A stretch of DNA of 64,000 bases from UBA2357 sp002344625 (GTDB lineage: Bacteria > Pseudomonadota > Gammaproteobacteria > Burkholderiales > Rhodocyclaceae), in contig CALKIH010000051.1 in NCBI GenBank assembly GCA_937995335.1, positions 104,558 through 168,557 of the forward strand, written 5' to 3'. Shown in pieces: positions 33,251-42,586 of this stretch. The translations under genes were made by a program, and so were the position numbers. The notes under the pieces are model-generated. The model saw only the letters and a program-made list of their open reading frames with translations, was not told the DNA's origin and made no database searches. The first letter of the stretch is position 1. Each line of letters begins with the position of its first letter.

Positions 33251-34960
33251 ATGACAACTGCCACCCCTGTTTCCGATTCCATGGAAAGTTTTGCCGCCCT
33301 ATTCGAGGAAAGCCTCGCACTTCAGGAAATGCGCACCGGTGAGGTCATCACCGCTGAAGTGGTCAACATCGATCACAACTTCGTGGTCGTCAATGCTGGC
33401 CTGAAGTCCGAAAGCTACGTACCCATCGAAGAATTCCGCAATGATCGCGGCGAACTCGAAGTCGAGATCGGCGACTTCATCCATGTGGCCATCGACGCGC
33501 TCGAAGATGGTTTCGGCGAAACGCGCCTGTCGCGCGAGAAGGCCAAACGCATCTCCGCATGGAACGACCTGGAGAAGGCCCTCAACGAAGGCACCCTGGT
33601 GAAGGGGGTCGTGTCGGGCCGGGTCAAGGGTGGTCTGACCGTCATGACCAACAGTATCCGCGCGTTCCTGCCGGGCTCGCTGGTCGACATGCGTCCGGTC
33701 AAGGACACCGCTCCGTACGAAGGCAAGGAATTCGAATTCAAGGTCATCAAGCTCGACCGCAAGCGCAACAACGTGGTCGTTTCGCGTCGCGCCGTGCTCG
33801 AAGAGACCATGGGTGAAGAGCGCGAGAAGCTGCTCGAAAACCTCAAGGAAGGCATCGTCGTCAAGGGCGTGGTCAAGAACATCACCGACTACGGCGCGTT
33901 CGTCGATCTCGGCGGCATCGACGGCCTGCTGCACATCACCGACCTGGCTTGGCGCCGTGTCCGTCACCCGTCGGAAGTGCTCAACGTCGGCGACGAGATC
34001 GAAGCCAAGGTGCTCAAGTTCGACCAGGAGCGCCAGCGCGTTTCGCTCGGCCTCAAGCAACTCGGCGAGGATCCGTGGGTCGGCATCGCGCGTCGCTATC
34101 CGCAAGGCACCCGCCTGTTCGGTAACGTGACCAACATCACCGACTACGGCTCGTTCGTCGAAGTCGAGCAGGGTATCGAGGGCCTGGTGCACGTGTCCGA
34201 GATGGACTGGACCAACAAGAACATCCATCCGTCCAAGGTCGTTCAACTGGGTGACGAAGTCGAAGTCATGATTCTCGAGATCGACGAAGACCGCCGCCGC
34301 ATCTCGCTGGGCATGAAGCAATGCATGTCCAACCCGTGGGACGATTTCGCCGAGAACCACAAGAAGGGCGACAAGGTTCGCGGCCAGATCAAGTCGATCA
34401 CCGATTTCGGCGTGTTCATCGGCCTGGAAGGCGGTATCGACGGCTTGGTCCACCTTTCCGATCTGTCGTGGAACGATACCGGCGAAGAGGCGGTGCGCCG
34501 CTTCAAGAAGGGCGACGAAGTCGAAGCCGTGGTGCTGGCGATCGACGTCGAGCGCGAGCGCATCTCGCTGGGTGTGAAGCAACTCGATGGGGACCCCTTC
34601 ACCAACTTCATCGCCACCCACGAGAAGAACAGCCTCGTGAGCGGTACGGTCAAGTCGGTCGATGCGCGCGGCGCGGTGGTCGCGCTGAATGAAGATGTCG
34701 AAGGCTATCTGCGTGCGTCCGAAGCCGCGCCGCATCGGATCGATGACCTGACCACGGTGTTGAAGGTCGGTGACGAGCTCGAAACGATGATCATCAACGT
34801 CGATCGCAAGACGCGTTCGATCAGCCTGTCGATTCGCGCCAAGGATCAGGCCGAGCAGAGCGAAGCAATGAGCAAGCTCGCGTCCGACAGCGCAGCGTCG
34901 AGTGGTACCACCAACCTCGGTGCGCTGCTCAAGGCCAAGCTGAACGAACAGAAGCAGTAA
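33251..34960 (+). CDS. rpsA: 30S ribosomal protein S1
   Basis: 569 residues with six S1 (OB-fold) repeats; for example repeats 3-6 share the pattern KGVVKNITDYGAFVDLGG / GNVTNITDYGSFVEVEQG / GQIKSITDFGVFIGLEGG. The ATG at 33251 is chosen; an internal ATG at 33281 is possible. Binds mRNA for initiation. Follows cmk and precedes ihfB, as in most gamma/betaproteobacteria. Confidence 0.97.
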   Translation: MTTATPVSDSMESFAALFEESLALQEMRTGEVITAEVVNIDHNFVVVNAGLKSESYVPIEEFRNDRGELEVEIGDFIHVAIDALEDGFGETRLSREKAKRISAWNDLEKALNEGTLVKGVVSGRVKGGLTVMTNSIRAFLPGSLVDMRPVKDTAPYEGKEFEFKVIKLDRKRNNVVVSRRAVLEETMGEEREKLLENLKEGIVVKGVVKNITDYGAFVDLGGIDGLLHITDLAWRRVRHPSEVLNVGDEIEAKVLKFDQERQRVSLGLKQLGEDPWVGIARRYPQGTRLFGNVTNITDYGSFVEVEQGIEGLVHVSEMDWTNKNIHPSKVVQLGDEVEVMILEIDEDRRRISLGMKQCMSNPWDDFAENHKKGDKVRGQIKSITDFGVFIGLEGGIDGLVHLSDLSWNDTGEEAVRRFKKGDEVEAVVLAIDVERERISLGVKQLDGDPFTNFIATHEKNSLVSGTVKSVDARGAVVALNEDVEGYLRASEAAPHRIDDLTTVLKVGDELETMIINVDRKTRSISLSIRAKDQAEQSEAMSKLASDSAASSGTTNLGALLKAKLNEQKQ

Positions 34961-34971
34961 GCCGATTCATC

Positions 34972-35256
34972 ATGACCAAGTCGGAATTGATCGCTAAGCT
35001 GGCGACCCGTTTTCCCCAGCTCGTTGCCAAAGATGCCGATTACGCGGTCAAGATGGTTCTCGATGCGATGTCCGAAGCGCTCGCGCATGGCGATCGCATC
35101 GAGATACGTGGCTTCGGCAGTTTTGCGTTGAACTATCGCCCGCCGCGAGTCGGGCGCAACCCGAAGTCGGGTGAGCAGGTTCATGTACCGGAAAAATTTG
35201 TCCCCCACTTCAAGGCGGGCAAGGAATTGCGCGAGCGAGTTGATATCATTGAGTGA
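34972..35256 (+). CDS. ihfB: Integration host factor subunit beta
   Basis: 94 residues of the HU/IHF fold. Opening MTKSELIAKLATRFPQL and the DNA-inserting arm region RIEIRGFGSFALNYRPPRVGRNPKSGE with the tip Pro that kinks DNA. It pairs with IhfA to bend DNA, which also matters at sigma-54 promoters such as those in this window. Eleven bases after rpsA. Confidence 0.97.
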   Translation: MTKSELIAKLATRFPQLVAKDADYAVKMVLDAMSEALAHGDRIEIRGFGSFALNYRPPRVGRNPKSGEQVHVPEKFVPHFKAGKELRERVDIIE

Positions 35257-35290
35257 CCGCGCGACCGTCGGGTCAAGGTTATGATCTGTG

Positions 35291-35317
35291 GAAGGCGGCG
35301 AAAGCCGCCTTCTTTTT
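35291..35317 (+). terminator. Rho-independent terminator after ihfB
   Basis: GAAGGCGGC / GCCGCCTTC stem with a GAAA tetraloop followed by six T, 34 bases after ihfB. It separates rpsA-ihfB from lapA-lapB. Confidence 0.9.
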
Positions 35318-35337
35318 TGCCATCAGTTCGGAGTGTG

Positions 35338-35595
35338 ATGACTCTTATGCGCATCCTCATGTGGGTTTTTCGGATCTTCCTGTTTCTGTTCCTGTTCGGG
35401 TTCGCGGTGAAGAACGATCAATTGGTCACCTTGAAGTTCTTTTTCGGAACCGAGTGGCAGCTTCCGCTGGTATTCGTGATTCTTGCGGCTTTCGCTGCCG
35501 GCGCGATGCTGGGGGTCACGTCGACGTTCACTTCGTTGTTGCGCAAGCGCCGCGAGATCGGTCGTCTCAAGCGGGACTTGTCGAGGGCCGTCTGA
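35338..35595 (+). CDS. lapA: Lipopolysaccharide assembly protein A (LapA/YciS)
   Basis: 85 residues with two membrane helices (about residues 5-21 and 38-60) and a basic cytoplasmic tail (LLRKRREIGRLKRDLSR), the LapA/DUF1049 layout. GGAG is just before the ATG at 35338; the next ATG at 35347 is an alternative. With LapB it helps control LPS synthesis, partly through FtsH and LpxC. Confidence 0.9.
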   Translation: MTLMRILMWVFRIFLFLFLFGFAVKNDQLVTLKFFFGTEWQLPLVFVILAAFAAGAMLGVTSTFTSLLRKRREIGRLKRDLSRAV

Positions 35596-35598
35596 CCC

Positions 35599-36774
35599 AT
35601 GGAGATCGAGTTCTGGTGGCTTCTCGCGCTGCCCCTGTTTTTTGCACTGGGCTGGTTGGCCGCCAGAATCGACATCCGGCAGGTGGTGAGCGAGTCGCGA
35701 AGCCTTCCGCTGTCATATCTCACCGGCCTCAACTGCCTGCTCAACGACCAGCAGGACAAGGCGATCGACGCCTTCACCGAGGCGGTCAAGATCGATCCTC
35801 AGACCATCGAACTGCACTTCGCCCTCGGCAGTCTGTTTCGCCGTCGCGGCGACACCGCGCGCGCGACCCGCGTGCATCAGAATCTCGTAGACCGTGAGGA
35901 TCTGAGCGATGCCCAGCGCCTGGAGGCGCTCGCGGCGTTGGGCCAGGACTACCTCAAGGCCGGCTTGCTCGATCGTGCCGAAACGGTGTTCCTGAAGCTG
36001 CGGGGCACGCGCTACGACGAGTCATCGACCCGCTATCTGCTCGAGATCTATCAGCAAGAGAAGGACTGGGCCAAGGCGATCGAAGTCGCCAAGGCGTTGC
36101 CGGACAACCAGAGTGTGCACTGGCGCACCGAGGTCTCGAACTTCTATTGCGAACTGGCGTCGACCGCGCTTGCGAATTCGATGCGCGACGACGCCCGCCA
36201 GCACATCGATGATGCGTTGGCGATCAACCGCCGATGCGTGCGCGCAAGTGTGTTGCTGGGCGATCTGCTGACATTCGAAGGGCGTGACGAGGAAGCTGTC
36301 GAAGCCTGGAAGCGGGTCGAGAACCAGGACCCCGAGTACCTCGTGCTGGTCGGCGAGCGAGTCATGGCGGCGTCGGTACGCCTGGGGCGCGCCGAGCAAG
36401 GACTCGTCCTGCTGCGTGCCTGGCAGGACAAGCACCCGTCCGTGGATCTTCTCGATCAAGTATTCAAGGGCGTGCTCGAGGCGCAGGGGGCGCATGCGGC
36501 CTATGATCTGGTGCGCGCGGAACTCAAGCGCAACCCCACCCTGCTGGGGCTCGAGAAACTGCTGGAGGCGGCGAATCTGACCGCGTTGCCGGAGCAGCGT
36601 GGGGACGTCGAGTTGGTCAAGCAACTGATTCATACCCATACCCGCCGGGTGGCACGTTATCGCTGTGCCAGCTGCGGATTCAAGTCCCGCCAGTTCCAGT
36701 GGCGCTGTCCCGCATGCGGGGGCTGGGAAACCTATCCGCCGCGCCGATCCGAAGAGTTCGATCTCGAGCCCTGA
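35599..36774 (+). CDS. lapB: Lipopolysaccharide assembly protein B (LapB/YciM)
   Basis: 391 residues: an N-terminal membrane anchor (FWWLLALPLFFALGWLAA), a run of TPR repeats through ~residue 345, and a C-terminal rubredoxin-like metal knuckle with CASCGF and CPACGGW. LapB tethers LpxC to FtsH and balances LPS and phospholipid synthesis. Three bases after lapA. Confidence 0.95.
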   Translation: MEIEFWWLLALPLFFALGWLAARIDIRQVVSESRSLPLSYLTGLNCLLNDQQDKAIDAFTEAVKIDPQTIELHFALGSLFRRRGDTARATRVHQNLVDREDLSDAQRLEALAALGQDYLKAGLLDRAETVFLKLRGTRYDESSTRYLLEIYQQEKDWAKAIEVAKALPDNQSVHWRTEVSNFYCELASTALANSMRDDARQHIDDALAINRRCVRASVLLGDLLTFEGRDEEAVEAWKRVENQDPEYLVLVGERVMAASVRLGRAEQGLVLLRAWQDKHPSVDLLDQVFKGVLEAQGAHAAYDLVRAELKRNPTLLGLEKLLEAANLTALPEQRGDVELVKQLIHTHTRRVARYRCASCGFKSRQFQWRCPACGGWETYPPRRSEEFDLEP

Positions 36775-36881
36775 TGCGCCAGAACCGCATCGTGCATTCT
36801 TAGCTTATGCCGGCCAGGCGCTTTTCAGCGGCGCTGGGCGGCGCTTACACTCTGGCGGTCATCTATATCGGGCTGGGTAAA

Positions 36882-37772
36882 ATGGAATTCAAGATTCTTG
36901 AGGATTACGTCGGCAACACTCCGCTGGTGAGGCTCAAGCGTATCAATGCCGGCACCAACAACGTGATTCTGGGCAAGCTCGAAGGCAATAATCCAGCCGG
37001 TTCGGTCAAGGACCGGCCGGCGCTGTCGATGGTGATGCTCGCAGAGGCTCGCGGCGACATCAAGCCGGGGGACACCCTGATCGAGGCCACCAGCGGGAAT
37101 ACCGGGATCGCGCTGGCTATGGCCGCGGCAATGCGCGGCTACAAGATGATTCTGGTCATGCCGGAGAACCAGAGCGTAGAGCGTCGCCAGTCGATGCGGG
37201 CGTTCGGTGCCGAGCTGGTCCTCACCGCGCGCGATGGCGGCATGGAGATGGCGCGCGACGTCGCCGAGCGGATGCGCGACGATGGCAAGGGCATCATCCT
37301 CGACCAGTTCGCCAACCCCGACAATCCGCAGGCCCACTATGTCGGAACTGGTCCCGAAATCTGGGAGCAGACCGGCGGTCGCGTGACCCATTTCATCAGC
37401 AGCATGGGCACCACCGGCACCATCATGGGGGTGTCGCGCTTTCTCAAGGAAAAGAACCCTGCGATCCAGATCGTGGGCTGCCAGCCGGAGGAGGGATCGC
37501 AGATTCCCGGCATCCGCAAGTGGCCCGAGGCCTATCTGCCGAGAATCTACGAGAAACCGCGGGTCGATCGGCTCGAGTATGTCAGCCAGGCCGATGCCGA
37601 AGCCATGACCCGGCGTCTGGCGTGTGAAGAAGGTATTTTCGCGGGGATCTCGTCCGGCGGTGCAATGCATGTGGCGGCGAGAATCGCCGCCGAGGTCGAC
37701 AATGCGGTCATCGTATCGATCGTATGCGATCGCGGTGATCGCTATCTTTCGACAGGCGTTTTCCCCGGCTGA
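36882..37772 (+). CDS. cysM: Cysteine synthase B
   Basis: 296 residues, fold-type II PLP enzyme. PLP lysine in NPAGSVKDRPALSM, substrate loop TSGNTGIALA, phosphate loop SSMGTTGTIMG, and the CysM-type start MEFKILEDYVGNTPLVRLKR. Makes cysteine from O-acetylserine and sulfide or thiosulfate. The frame is open upstream but not protein-like there. Confidence 0.96.
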   Translation: MEFKILEDYVGNTPLVRLKRINAGTNNVILGKLEGNNPAGSVKDRPALSMVMLAEARGDIKPGDTLIEATSGNTGIALAMAAAMRGYKMILVMPENQSVERRQSMRAFGAELVLTARDGGMEMARDVAERMRDDGKGIILDQFANPDNPQAHYVGTGPEIWEQTGGRVTHFISSMGTTGTIMGVSRFLKEKNPAIQIVGCQPEEGSQIPGIRKWPEAYLPRIYEKPRVDRLEYVSQADAEAMTRRLACEEGIFAGISSGGAMHVAARIAAEVDNAVIVSIVCDRGDRYLSTGVFPG

Positions 37773-37773
37773 C

Positions 37774-39849
37774 GTGGCGCGGGCTGCGGCTGGCGCGGCC
37801 GGATTCGATTCGCGTCTCTGTCGGGAAAGACACCCCCGTCGGTCATGGCGGGGAATCCTGACCGGAGCGGGCTTGCTTGTGACTGCCTTGCAGGCGGTGG
37901 CCGCTTCGCTCCCGCCGGTCCCGGGCCAAGCCGGGCTGAAGCTGGAGCTCGGTCGTCTCGCGCATCCGGCCGCGACGCTCGAGGGGCTGGCCGTGTACAT
38001 CGGCGGAGAAAAACTGCCGGGCGCCGTCGAGCTCAGACGCCTCATCGTCTCGGGTCATGTGATCGAGAACCTGCGCTTCGATTGCCCGCGGCTCGAAGTC
38101 GGCGATGCCGGTGTTGGGTGTCGCGGCGCACGGCTGACGATTCCGGGTTTGCTCGACGACGCGCGTGTCGATCTCGGTTTCAATCCGGCGGATCGGTCCG
38201 GATTCATCCTGGCGCGGGATCCGCAGTGGGGCCGGCTCGAGGCCCGCCTGCATGCCGACGGCAAGGCGGAGGTCGACGTGCAGGCGCTGCCGCTGGAGGC
38301 GCTCGGCCGATTCGTGCTGCCGTTGGCGGCCTACGCTGCCGGCGGCGTCCTTGCGGGCAAGCTCGCCTATCGCAGTGAGCATGGCGAGCATGTGATCACC
38401 GCCGAAGGGGGGGGTGACGCAGGACGCTTTTCGACGGCGGATGGTCTGCAGGCGGGCGAGAATCTGCAATTCTCGTTCGCCCTCGAGGCCCGTTCGCGCG
38501 ACGAGACCTGGCACTGGCAGGCGGGCCTGGACTGGTCGTCCGGCGAGGCCTACCTCCATCCCTTGTATGTCGTGGCGGGCCCGTCGCTGCGCGCGCGTGG
38601 CCGGCTGGCCCCGCGGCGGCTCTTCATCGACCAGGCCGCGCTCGTGATCCAAGGCATCGAGTCATTCGAAGCCAGCGCCGAGATCGACCTCGACACGGCT
38701 CGGATCGGCAAGGGGTCGGTCACGGTGGAACGGATCGATCTGGCACAGATCGGGCCACGGTTCATCGCGCCGCTCGTGGCACCTGCGCAAGCCGAGTCGA
38801 TCCGCTTTGCCGGATTCATGGATCTTGGCGTGGCAATCGACGCCAGTGGGCTCAGCGCATTCGATCTGAGCTTCGATCAGGCCGGCTTCAGCTTCGCCGA
38901 TTCGGCCCTTGCGGTCGGTCCGTTGAGCGGGGTGGTGCCATGGCGATCGGTGGGCGAAACGCGCGTTGCCCTGCAGGTCGACGGCGGTCGCTGGCAAGAA
39001 CTCCAGCTCGGCGCCTTCGGGCTCAAGGCCGTCGTCGATGGTTCGCGTGTGCGCGCGCGCGAGATCGCGATCCCGATTCTCGATGGGCGCTTGCTCTTCA
39101 CCGACCTGGATCTCGTGCACGCGCGTGCCGGCTGGTCCGGGCGGGGCGGCATGGTGGTCGAGCCGATTTCGATGAAGCTTCTCACCGACGCCGTCGGGCT
39201 GCCGCCGATGTCGGGGGTGTTGAGTGCGTCGATGCCGGGCCTGAGCGTGCGGCCCGGCGAAGTCGCGCTGGAAGGGGCGTTGGTGATTTCGCTCTTCGAC
39301 GGCTATCTGCGCATTACCGGCTTGCAGGTGATCGAACCCTTCGGCAGCGCGCCTCACCTTTATGGTGATATCGAGGCGCGCAACCTCGATCTGTTCCAGC
39401 TCACCGAGACTTTCTCGTTCGGCAGCATCAGCGGGTTCGTCGACGCCGACGTTCGCGGGCTCGAGCTCGCACGTTGGGCTCCGGTGCGTTTCGATGCCGA
39501 GGTGCGCAGCAGCCCCGGGGATTTCGCCCGTCGCATCAGCCAGCGCGCGGTCGAAAACATCGGTGCGCTGGGCGGGCCGGGGGCGGCGCTGGCCATCCAG
39601 CGCGGTTTCCTGAGTTTTTTCGACAGCTTCGGTTATCGCGAAATCGGACTTTCATGCAAACTGAGCGGCAATGTCTGTGTAATGGGTGGGATCGCGGGTG
39701 AGCGCGGCGACGCGGGGTTCACGATCGTGCAGGGCGGGGGCGTCCCGGCGCTCAATGTCATCGGCTACAATCGACGTGTCGATTGGGTCGAATTGGTCGA
39801 TCGAATCAAGCGGGTAGTCGAATCCAACGCGGCGCCTGTCATAAAGTAA
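37774..39849 (+). CDS. ydbH: YdbH-family AsmA-like envelope protein
   Basis: 691 residues from a GTG one base after cysM (the frame runs on inside cysM but the start is placed here). A short N-terminal hydrophobic anchor (GILTGAGLLVTALQAVA) is followed by long repetitive beta-structure. The C-terminal region with FGSISGFVDADVRGLEL and IGALGGPGAALAIQRGFLSFF is typical of YdbH. YdbH is one of the redundant AsmA-like proteins thought to form a bridge for phospholipids from inner to outer membrane. The ynbE and ydbL genes follow, which settles the call. Confidence 0.9.
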   Translation: MARAAAGAAGFDSRLCRERHPRRSWRGILTGAGLLVTALQAVAASLPPVPGQAGLKLELGRLAHPAATLEGLAVYIGGEKLPGAVELRRLIVSGHVIENLRFDCPRLEVGDAGVGCRGARLTIPGLLDDARVDLGFNPADRSGFILARDPQWGRLEARLHADGKAEVDVQALPLEALGRFVLPLAAYAAGGVLAGKLAYRSEHGEHVITAEGGGDAGRFSTADGLQAGENLQFSFALEARSRDETWHWQAGLDWSSGEAYLHPLYVVAGPSLRARGRLAPRRLFIDQAALVIQGIESFEASAEIDLDTARIGKGSVTVERIDLAQIGPRFIAPLVAPAQAESIRFAGFMDLGVAIDASGLSAFDLSFDQAGFSFADSALAVGPLSGVVPWRSVGETRVALQVDGGRWQELQLGAFGLKAVVDGSRVRAREIAIPILDGRLLFTDLDLVHARAGWSGRGGMVVEPISMKLLTDAVGLPPMSGVLSASMPGLSVRPGEVALEGALVISLFDGYLRITGLQVIEPFGSAPHLYGDIEARNLDLFQLTETFSFGSISGFVDADVRGLELARWAPVRFDAEVRSSPGDFARRISQRAVENIGALGGPGAALAIQRGFLSFFDSFGYREIGLSCKLSGNVCVMGGIAGERGDAGFTIVQGGGVPALNVIGYNRRVDWVELVDRIKRVVESNAAPVIK

Positions 39850-39910
39850 CGTGTCCGGCCCCGCGCGCATCCGGCGGGCGAGCAAAGACCGGCGCAAACG
39901 GAGATCAGGC

Positions 39911-40105
39911 ATGACAAGACTGAATGCCGGGCTTGCCCTTGCATGGGTGGTGATGGTGACGGCGGGGTGCGTCACCATCAATATCTATTTCCCGGCCGCG
40001 GCGGCGGAAAAGGCCGCCGACCGGATCATCGACGAAGTATGGCAGTTGCGCGAGGGGCAGGCCGCACCGGCCACCGGCGCGAACACGGAGGGAGCGCCCA
40101 AATGA
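39911..40105 (+). CDS. ynbE: YnbE-family outer-membrane lipoprotein
   Basis: 64 residues; signal peptide with lipobox VTAGC (cysteine at about residue 20), then the highly typical TINIYFPAAAAEKAADRIIDEVW. YnbE is reported to form beta-strands that cap YdbH at the outer membrane. Its stop overlaps ydbL as ATGA. Confidence 0.93.
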   Translation: MTRLNAGLALAWVVMVTAGCVTINIYFPAAAAEKAADRIIDEVWQLREGQAAPATGANTEGAPK

Positions 40106-40527
40106 ATCCATTCAAGATGCTGCGGCGGGCCTTCGTGGCGCTGGCGCTGGTGATCGGTACCGTCGCATTCGCTCAGGGCAACCTGGAGATCAACACACCG
40201 GCGATTTCCACGCTCAAGCAGTCGATGCAACAGCGCCATGTGCAGCTCGCACCCCTGTATGCCAGCGGCGCCGTCGGCCTGGCGGCCGATGGTACGGTCG
40301 CGCTGCGGGATGCCTCCAGCGTGCCGCTGGCACAGCGTGGGCAGGTGAATGCACTGGTGGCAGCGGAGAATGCCGACCGCGCGGCCCTGTATCGTGAGAT
40401 CGCGCGCGCGAACGGACATCCGGAGTGGGAGGCGGAGGTACGCAAGACCTTCGCCCAGCGCTGGATCGAACGTGCGCAACCCGGCTGGTGGGTGCAGGGC
40501 GCCGGCGGCTGGGCGGTCCGTCGATGA
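40102..40527 (+). CDS. ydbL: YdbL-family periplasmic protein (DUF1318)
   Basis: 141 residues; signal peptide ending near AFAQG, then a helical DUF1318 region (LKQSMQQRHVQLAPLYASGAVG; GQVNALVAAENADRAALYREIARANG) and a conserved GWWVQ near the end. YdbL is reported to act with YnbE to control its assembly with YdbH. Stop overlaps the following exonuclease gene as ATGA. Confidence 0.92.
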   Translation: MNPFKMLRRAFVALALVIGTVAFAQGNLEINTPAISTLKQSMQQRHVQLAPLYASGAVGLAADGTVALRDASSVPLAQRGQVNALVAAENADRAALYREIARANGHPEWEAEVRKTFAQRWIERAQPGWWVQGAGGWAVRR

Positions 40528-41324
40528 CGGTGCTGGTTTTCGACAGCGAAACCGTCCCCGATGTGGCTGGCATCCGCCTGTTGAACGGGCTGCCGGAATC
40601 CTTGCCGGATGCCGAGGTCGCCGAGTTCGCGTTCGCCCAGCGGCGGGCTTCGCACGGCAACGATTTCCTGCAGCATCATCTCCAGCGGGTCGTGACCATC
40701 TCCTGCGTGCTGCGCGACCCCAAGGGATTCAGGGTGTTTTCGCTGTCGGAGCCCGAGAGCGGCGAGAGAGCGATCATCCAGCGCTTCTTCGATGGGGTCG
40801 AACGCTACTCGCCGCAGATCGTGTCGTGGAACGGAGGCGGGTTCGATCTGCCGGTGCTGCACTATCGGGGGCTGATGCACGGCGTGGCCGCGCCGCGCTA
40901 CTGGGACCAGGGGGACGGTGATTACGGCGACTCGCGCGAGTTCAAATGGAACAATTACATCAGCCGCTACCACAACCGCCACCTCGACCTGATGGACCTG
41001 CTCGCGCTGTATCAGGCGCGGGCCAACGCGCCGCTCGACCAGCTCGCCAAGCTGATGGGCTTTCCCGGCAAACTCGGCATGGATGGGTCGGCCGTGTGGC
41101 AGGCCTGGCAGGATGGCCGGATTGCCGAGATCCGTGACTATTGCGAGACCGACGTGGTCAATACCTATCTGGTATACCTCGGTTTCCAGCGCATGCGCGG
41201 TGCGCTCGATGCCGCGGGCTTCGACGCCGAATGCGCGCGGGTGCGCGTGGCGCTCGAAGGTATCGATGCACCCCACTGGCGCGAGTTCCTGGCCGCCTGG
41301 CCTCCCTCCGGCACGGAGACATGA
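40524..41324 (+). CDS. PolB-like 3'-5' exonuclease
   Basis: 266 residues. DnaQ-fold exonuclease motifs: Exo I FDSETVPD, Exo II SWNGGGFDLPVLHYR, and Exo III region Y-C-E-T-D-V-V-N-T-Y. This is the predicted 3'-5' exonuclease related to the proofreading domain of family B polymerases. It is translationally coupled to ydbL, so it sits in the envelope operon although its job should be nucleic-acid processing; the reason is unclear. Confidence 0.88.
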   Translation: MTVLVFDSETVPDVAGIRLLNGLPESLPDAEVAEFAFAQRRASHGNDFLQHHLQRVVTISCVLRDPKGFRVFSLSEPESGERAIIQRFFDGVERYSPQIVSWNGGGFDLPVLHYRGLMHGVAAPRYWDQGDGDYGDSREFKWNNYISRYHNRHLDLMDLLALYQARANAPLDQLAKLMGFPGKLGMDGSAVWQAWQDGRIAEIRDYCETDVVNTYLVYLGFQRMRGALDAAGFDAECARVRVALEGIDAPHWREFLAAWPPSGTET

Positions 41325-41327
41325 AAC

Positions 41328-41570
41328 ATGGATCTGATCTACACGATTCTCATCGGCATCATCGTCGGGCTGGTCGCACGCCTGCTCTTTCCCGGCAGGC
41401 AGGTCACCGGCCTGATCATGACGGCGCTGCTCGGCATCGGGGGCGCCATGGTCGCCACCTACGGCGGCCAGTTCGTCGGCTTGTACCAGCCCGGCCAGAC
41501 CGCCGGGTTCATCGGCGCGGTGATCGGCGCCTGCATCCTGTTGTTCGTGTTTTCGCAGCTCAGGAAGTGA
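41328..41570 (+). CDS. GlsB/YeaQ/YmgE-family membrane protein
   Basis: 80 residues with three membrane helices and many glycines (IYTILIGIIVGLVARLLFPG; GLIMTALLGIGGAMVATYGG; GFIGAVIGACILLFVF). This is the transglycosylase-associated/stress-response family. Three bases after the exonuclease gene. Confidence 0.9.
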   Translation: MDLIYTILIGIIVGLVARLLFPGRQVTGLIMTALLGIGGAMVATYGGQFVGLYQPGQTAGFIGAVIGACILLFVFSQLRK

Positions 41571-41620
41571 GCTGCGCTTTCGGTATCGACGCCTGATGCG
41601 CGCATAGCCTTGTCCGATCC

Positions 41621-42586
41621 ATGCTGATCAACTGTGTCGTCTACAAGAGCGGCCACAAGGTGGCCGATGTCGCCATCGCGAGCATCCGCGAATGGCTGCG
41701 CGAACCCGATTGTCTGGTGTGGGTGGCGTTGCGCGATGCGAGCGACGAAGAGCTGACCCTGATGCAATCCGAGTTCGGCCTGCACGAGCTCGCGGTCGAG
41801 GACGCGCGGCATGGTCACCAGCGCCCCAAGCTCGAGGAGTACGGCAAGATCGTGTTCGTCGTGATGCAGCTTCCCGAACTCGAAAACGGCGAACTGCGCA
41901 TCGGCGAGGTGGCCGTGTTCGTCGGGCCGAACTTCGTGCTGTCGGTGCGGCGCGGCAGCAGCCATCACTTTCTCGGCGTGCGCGATCGCTGCGAACGCGA
42001 ACCGCATTTGCTCCAGCACGGCGCCGGTTTCGTGTTCTACGCGCTCATGGATGCGGTCGTCGATCGTTATTTTCCGCTCATCGACCATATCGAATCCGAA
42101 CTGGACGAGATCGAGGCCGGCATCTTCGAGGCGGGCCAGGCCCGCCCCAGCATCGAGCGCCTGTATACGCTCAAGCGGCGCGCGACGGCGCTGCATCATG
42201 TGGTCGCACCGCTGCTCGAGGTCACCGCCAAGCTTCACGGCGGACGCGTCCCGCCGGTGTGCGCGAGCACCCAGGAGTACTTTCGCGACGTCCACGATCA
42301 TCTGTCGCGCATCAACATTTCGATCGACACCATCCGCGACACCATCGGCACCGCGATCCAGGTGAATCTCGCGCTGGTCGCGATCGAGGAGTCCGACACC
42401 ACCAAACGGCTTGCGGCATGGGCGGCGATCTTCGCGGTATCGACCGCGCTGGTCGGCGTCTGGGGCATGAATTTCGAGCACATGCCCGAGCTCGACTGGC
42501 AGTACGGCTACCCGATGGCACTCGGGCTGATCGCCGCCGCCGGCGGGTTGCTGTTCTGGCGGTTTCGCCGGGTGGGCTGGCTGTGA
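41621..42586 (+). CDS. corA: CorA-family divalent cation transporter
   Basis: 321 residues. A long cytoplasmic alpha/beta domain and stalk helix lead to two C-terminal membrane helices; the first ends in the GMN signature (VGVWGMNF), then ELDWQYGYPM and a second helix. A pentameric Mg2+/Co2+ (or Zn2+ in the ZntB branch) channel. Which metal cannot be read here. The stop overlaps the next gene as GTGA. Confidence 0.93.
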   Translation: MLINCVVYKSGHKVADVAIASIREWLREPDCLVWVALRDASDEELTLMQSEFGLHELAVEDARHGHQRPKLEEYGKIVFVVMQLPELENGELRIGEVAVFVGPNFVLSVRRGSSHHFLGVRDRCEREPHLLQHGAGFVFYALMDAVVDRYFPLIDHIESELDEIEAGIFEAGQARPSIERLYTLKRRATALHHVVAPLLEVTAKLHGGRVPPVCASTQEYFRDVHDHLSRINISIDTIRDTIGTAIQVNLALVAIEESDTTKRLAAWAAIFAVSTALVGVWGMNFEHMPELDWQYGYPMALGLIAAAGGLLFWRFRRVGWL

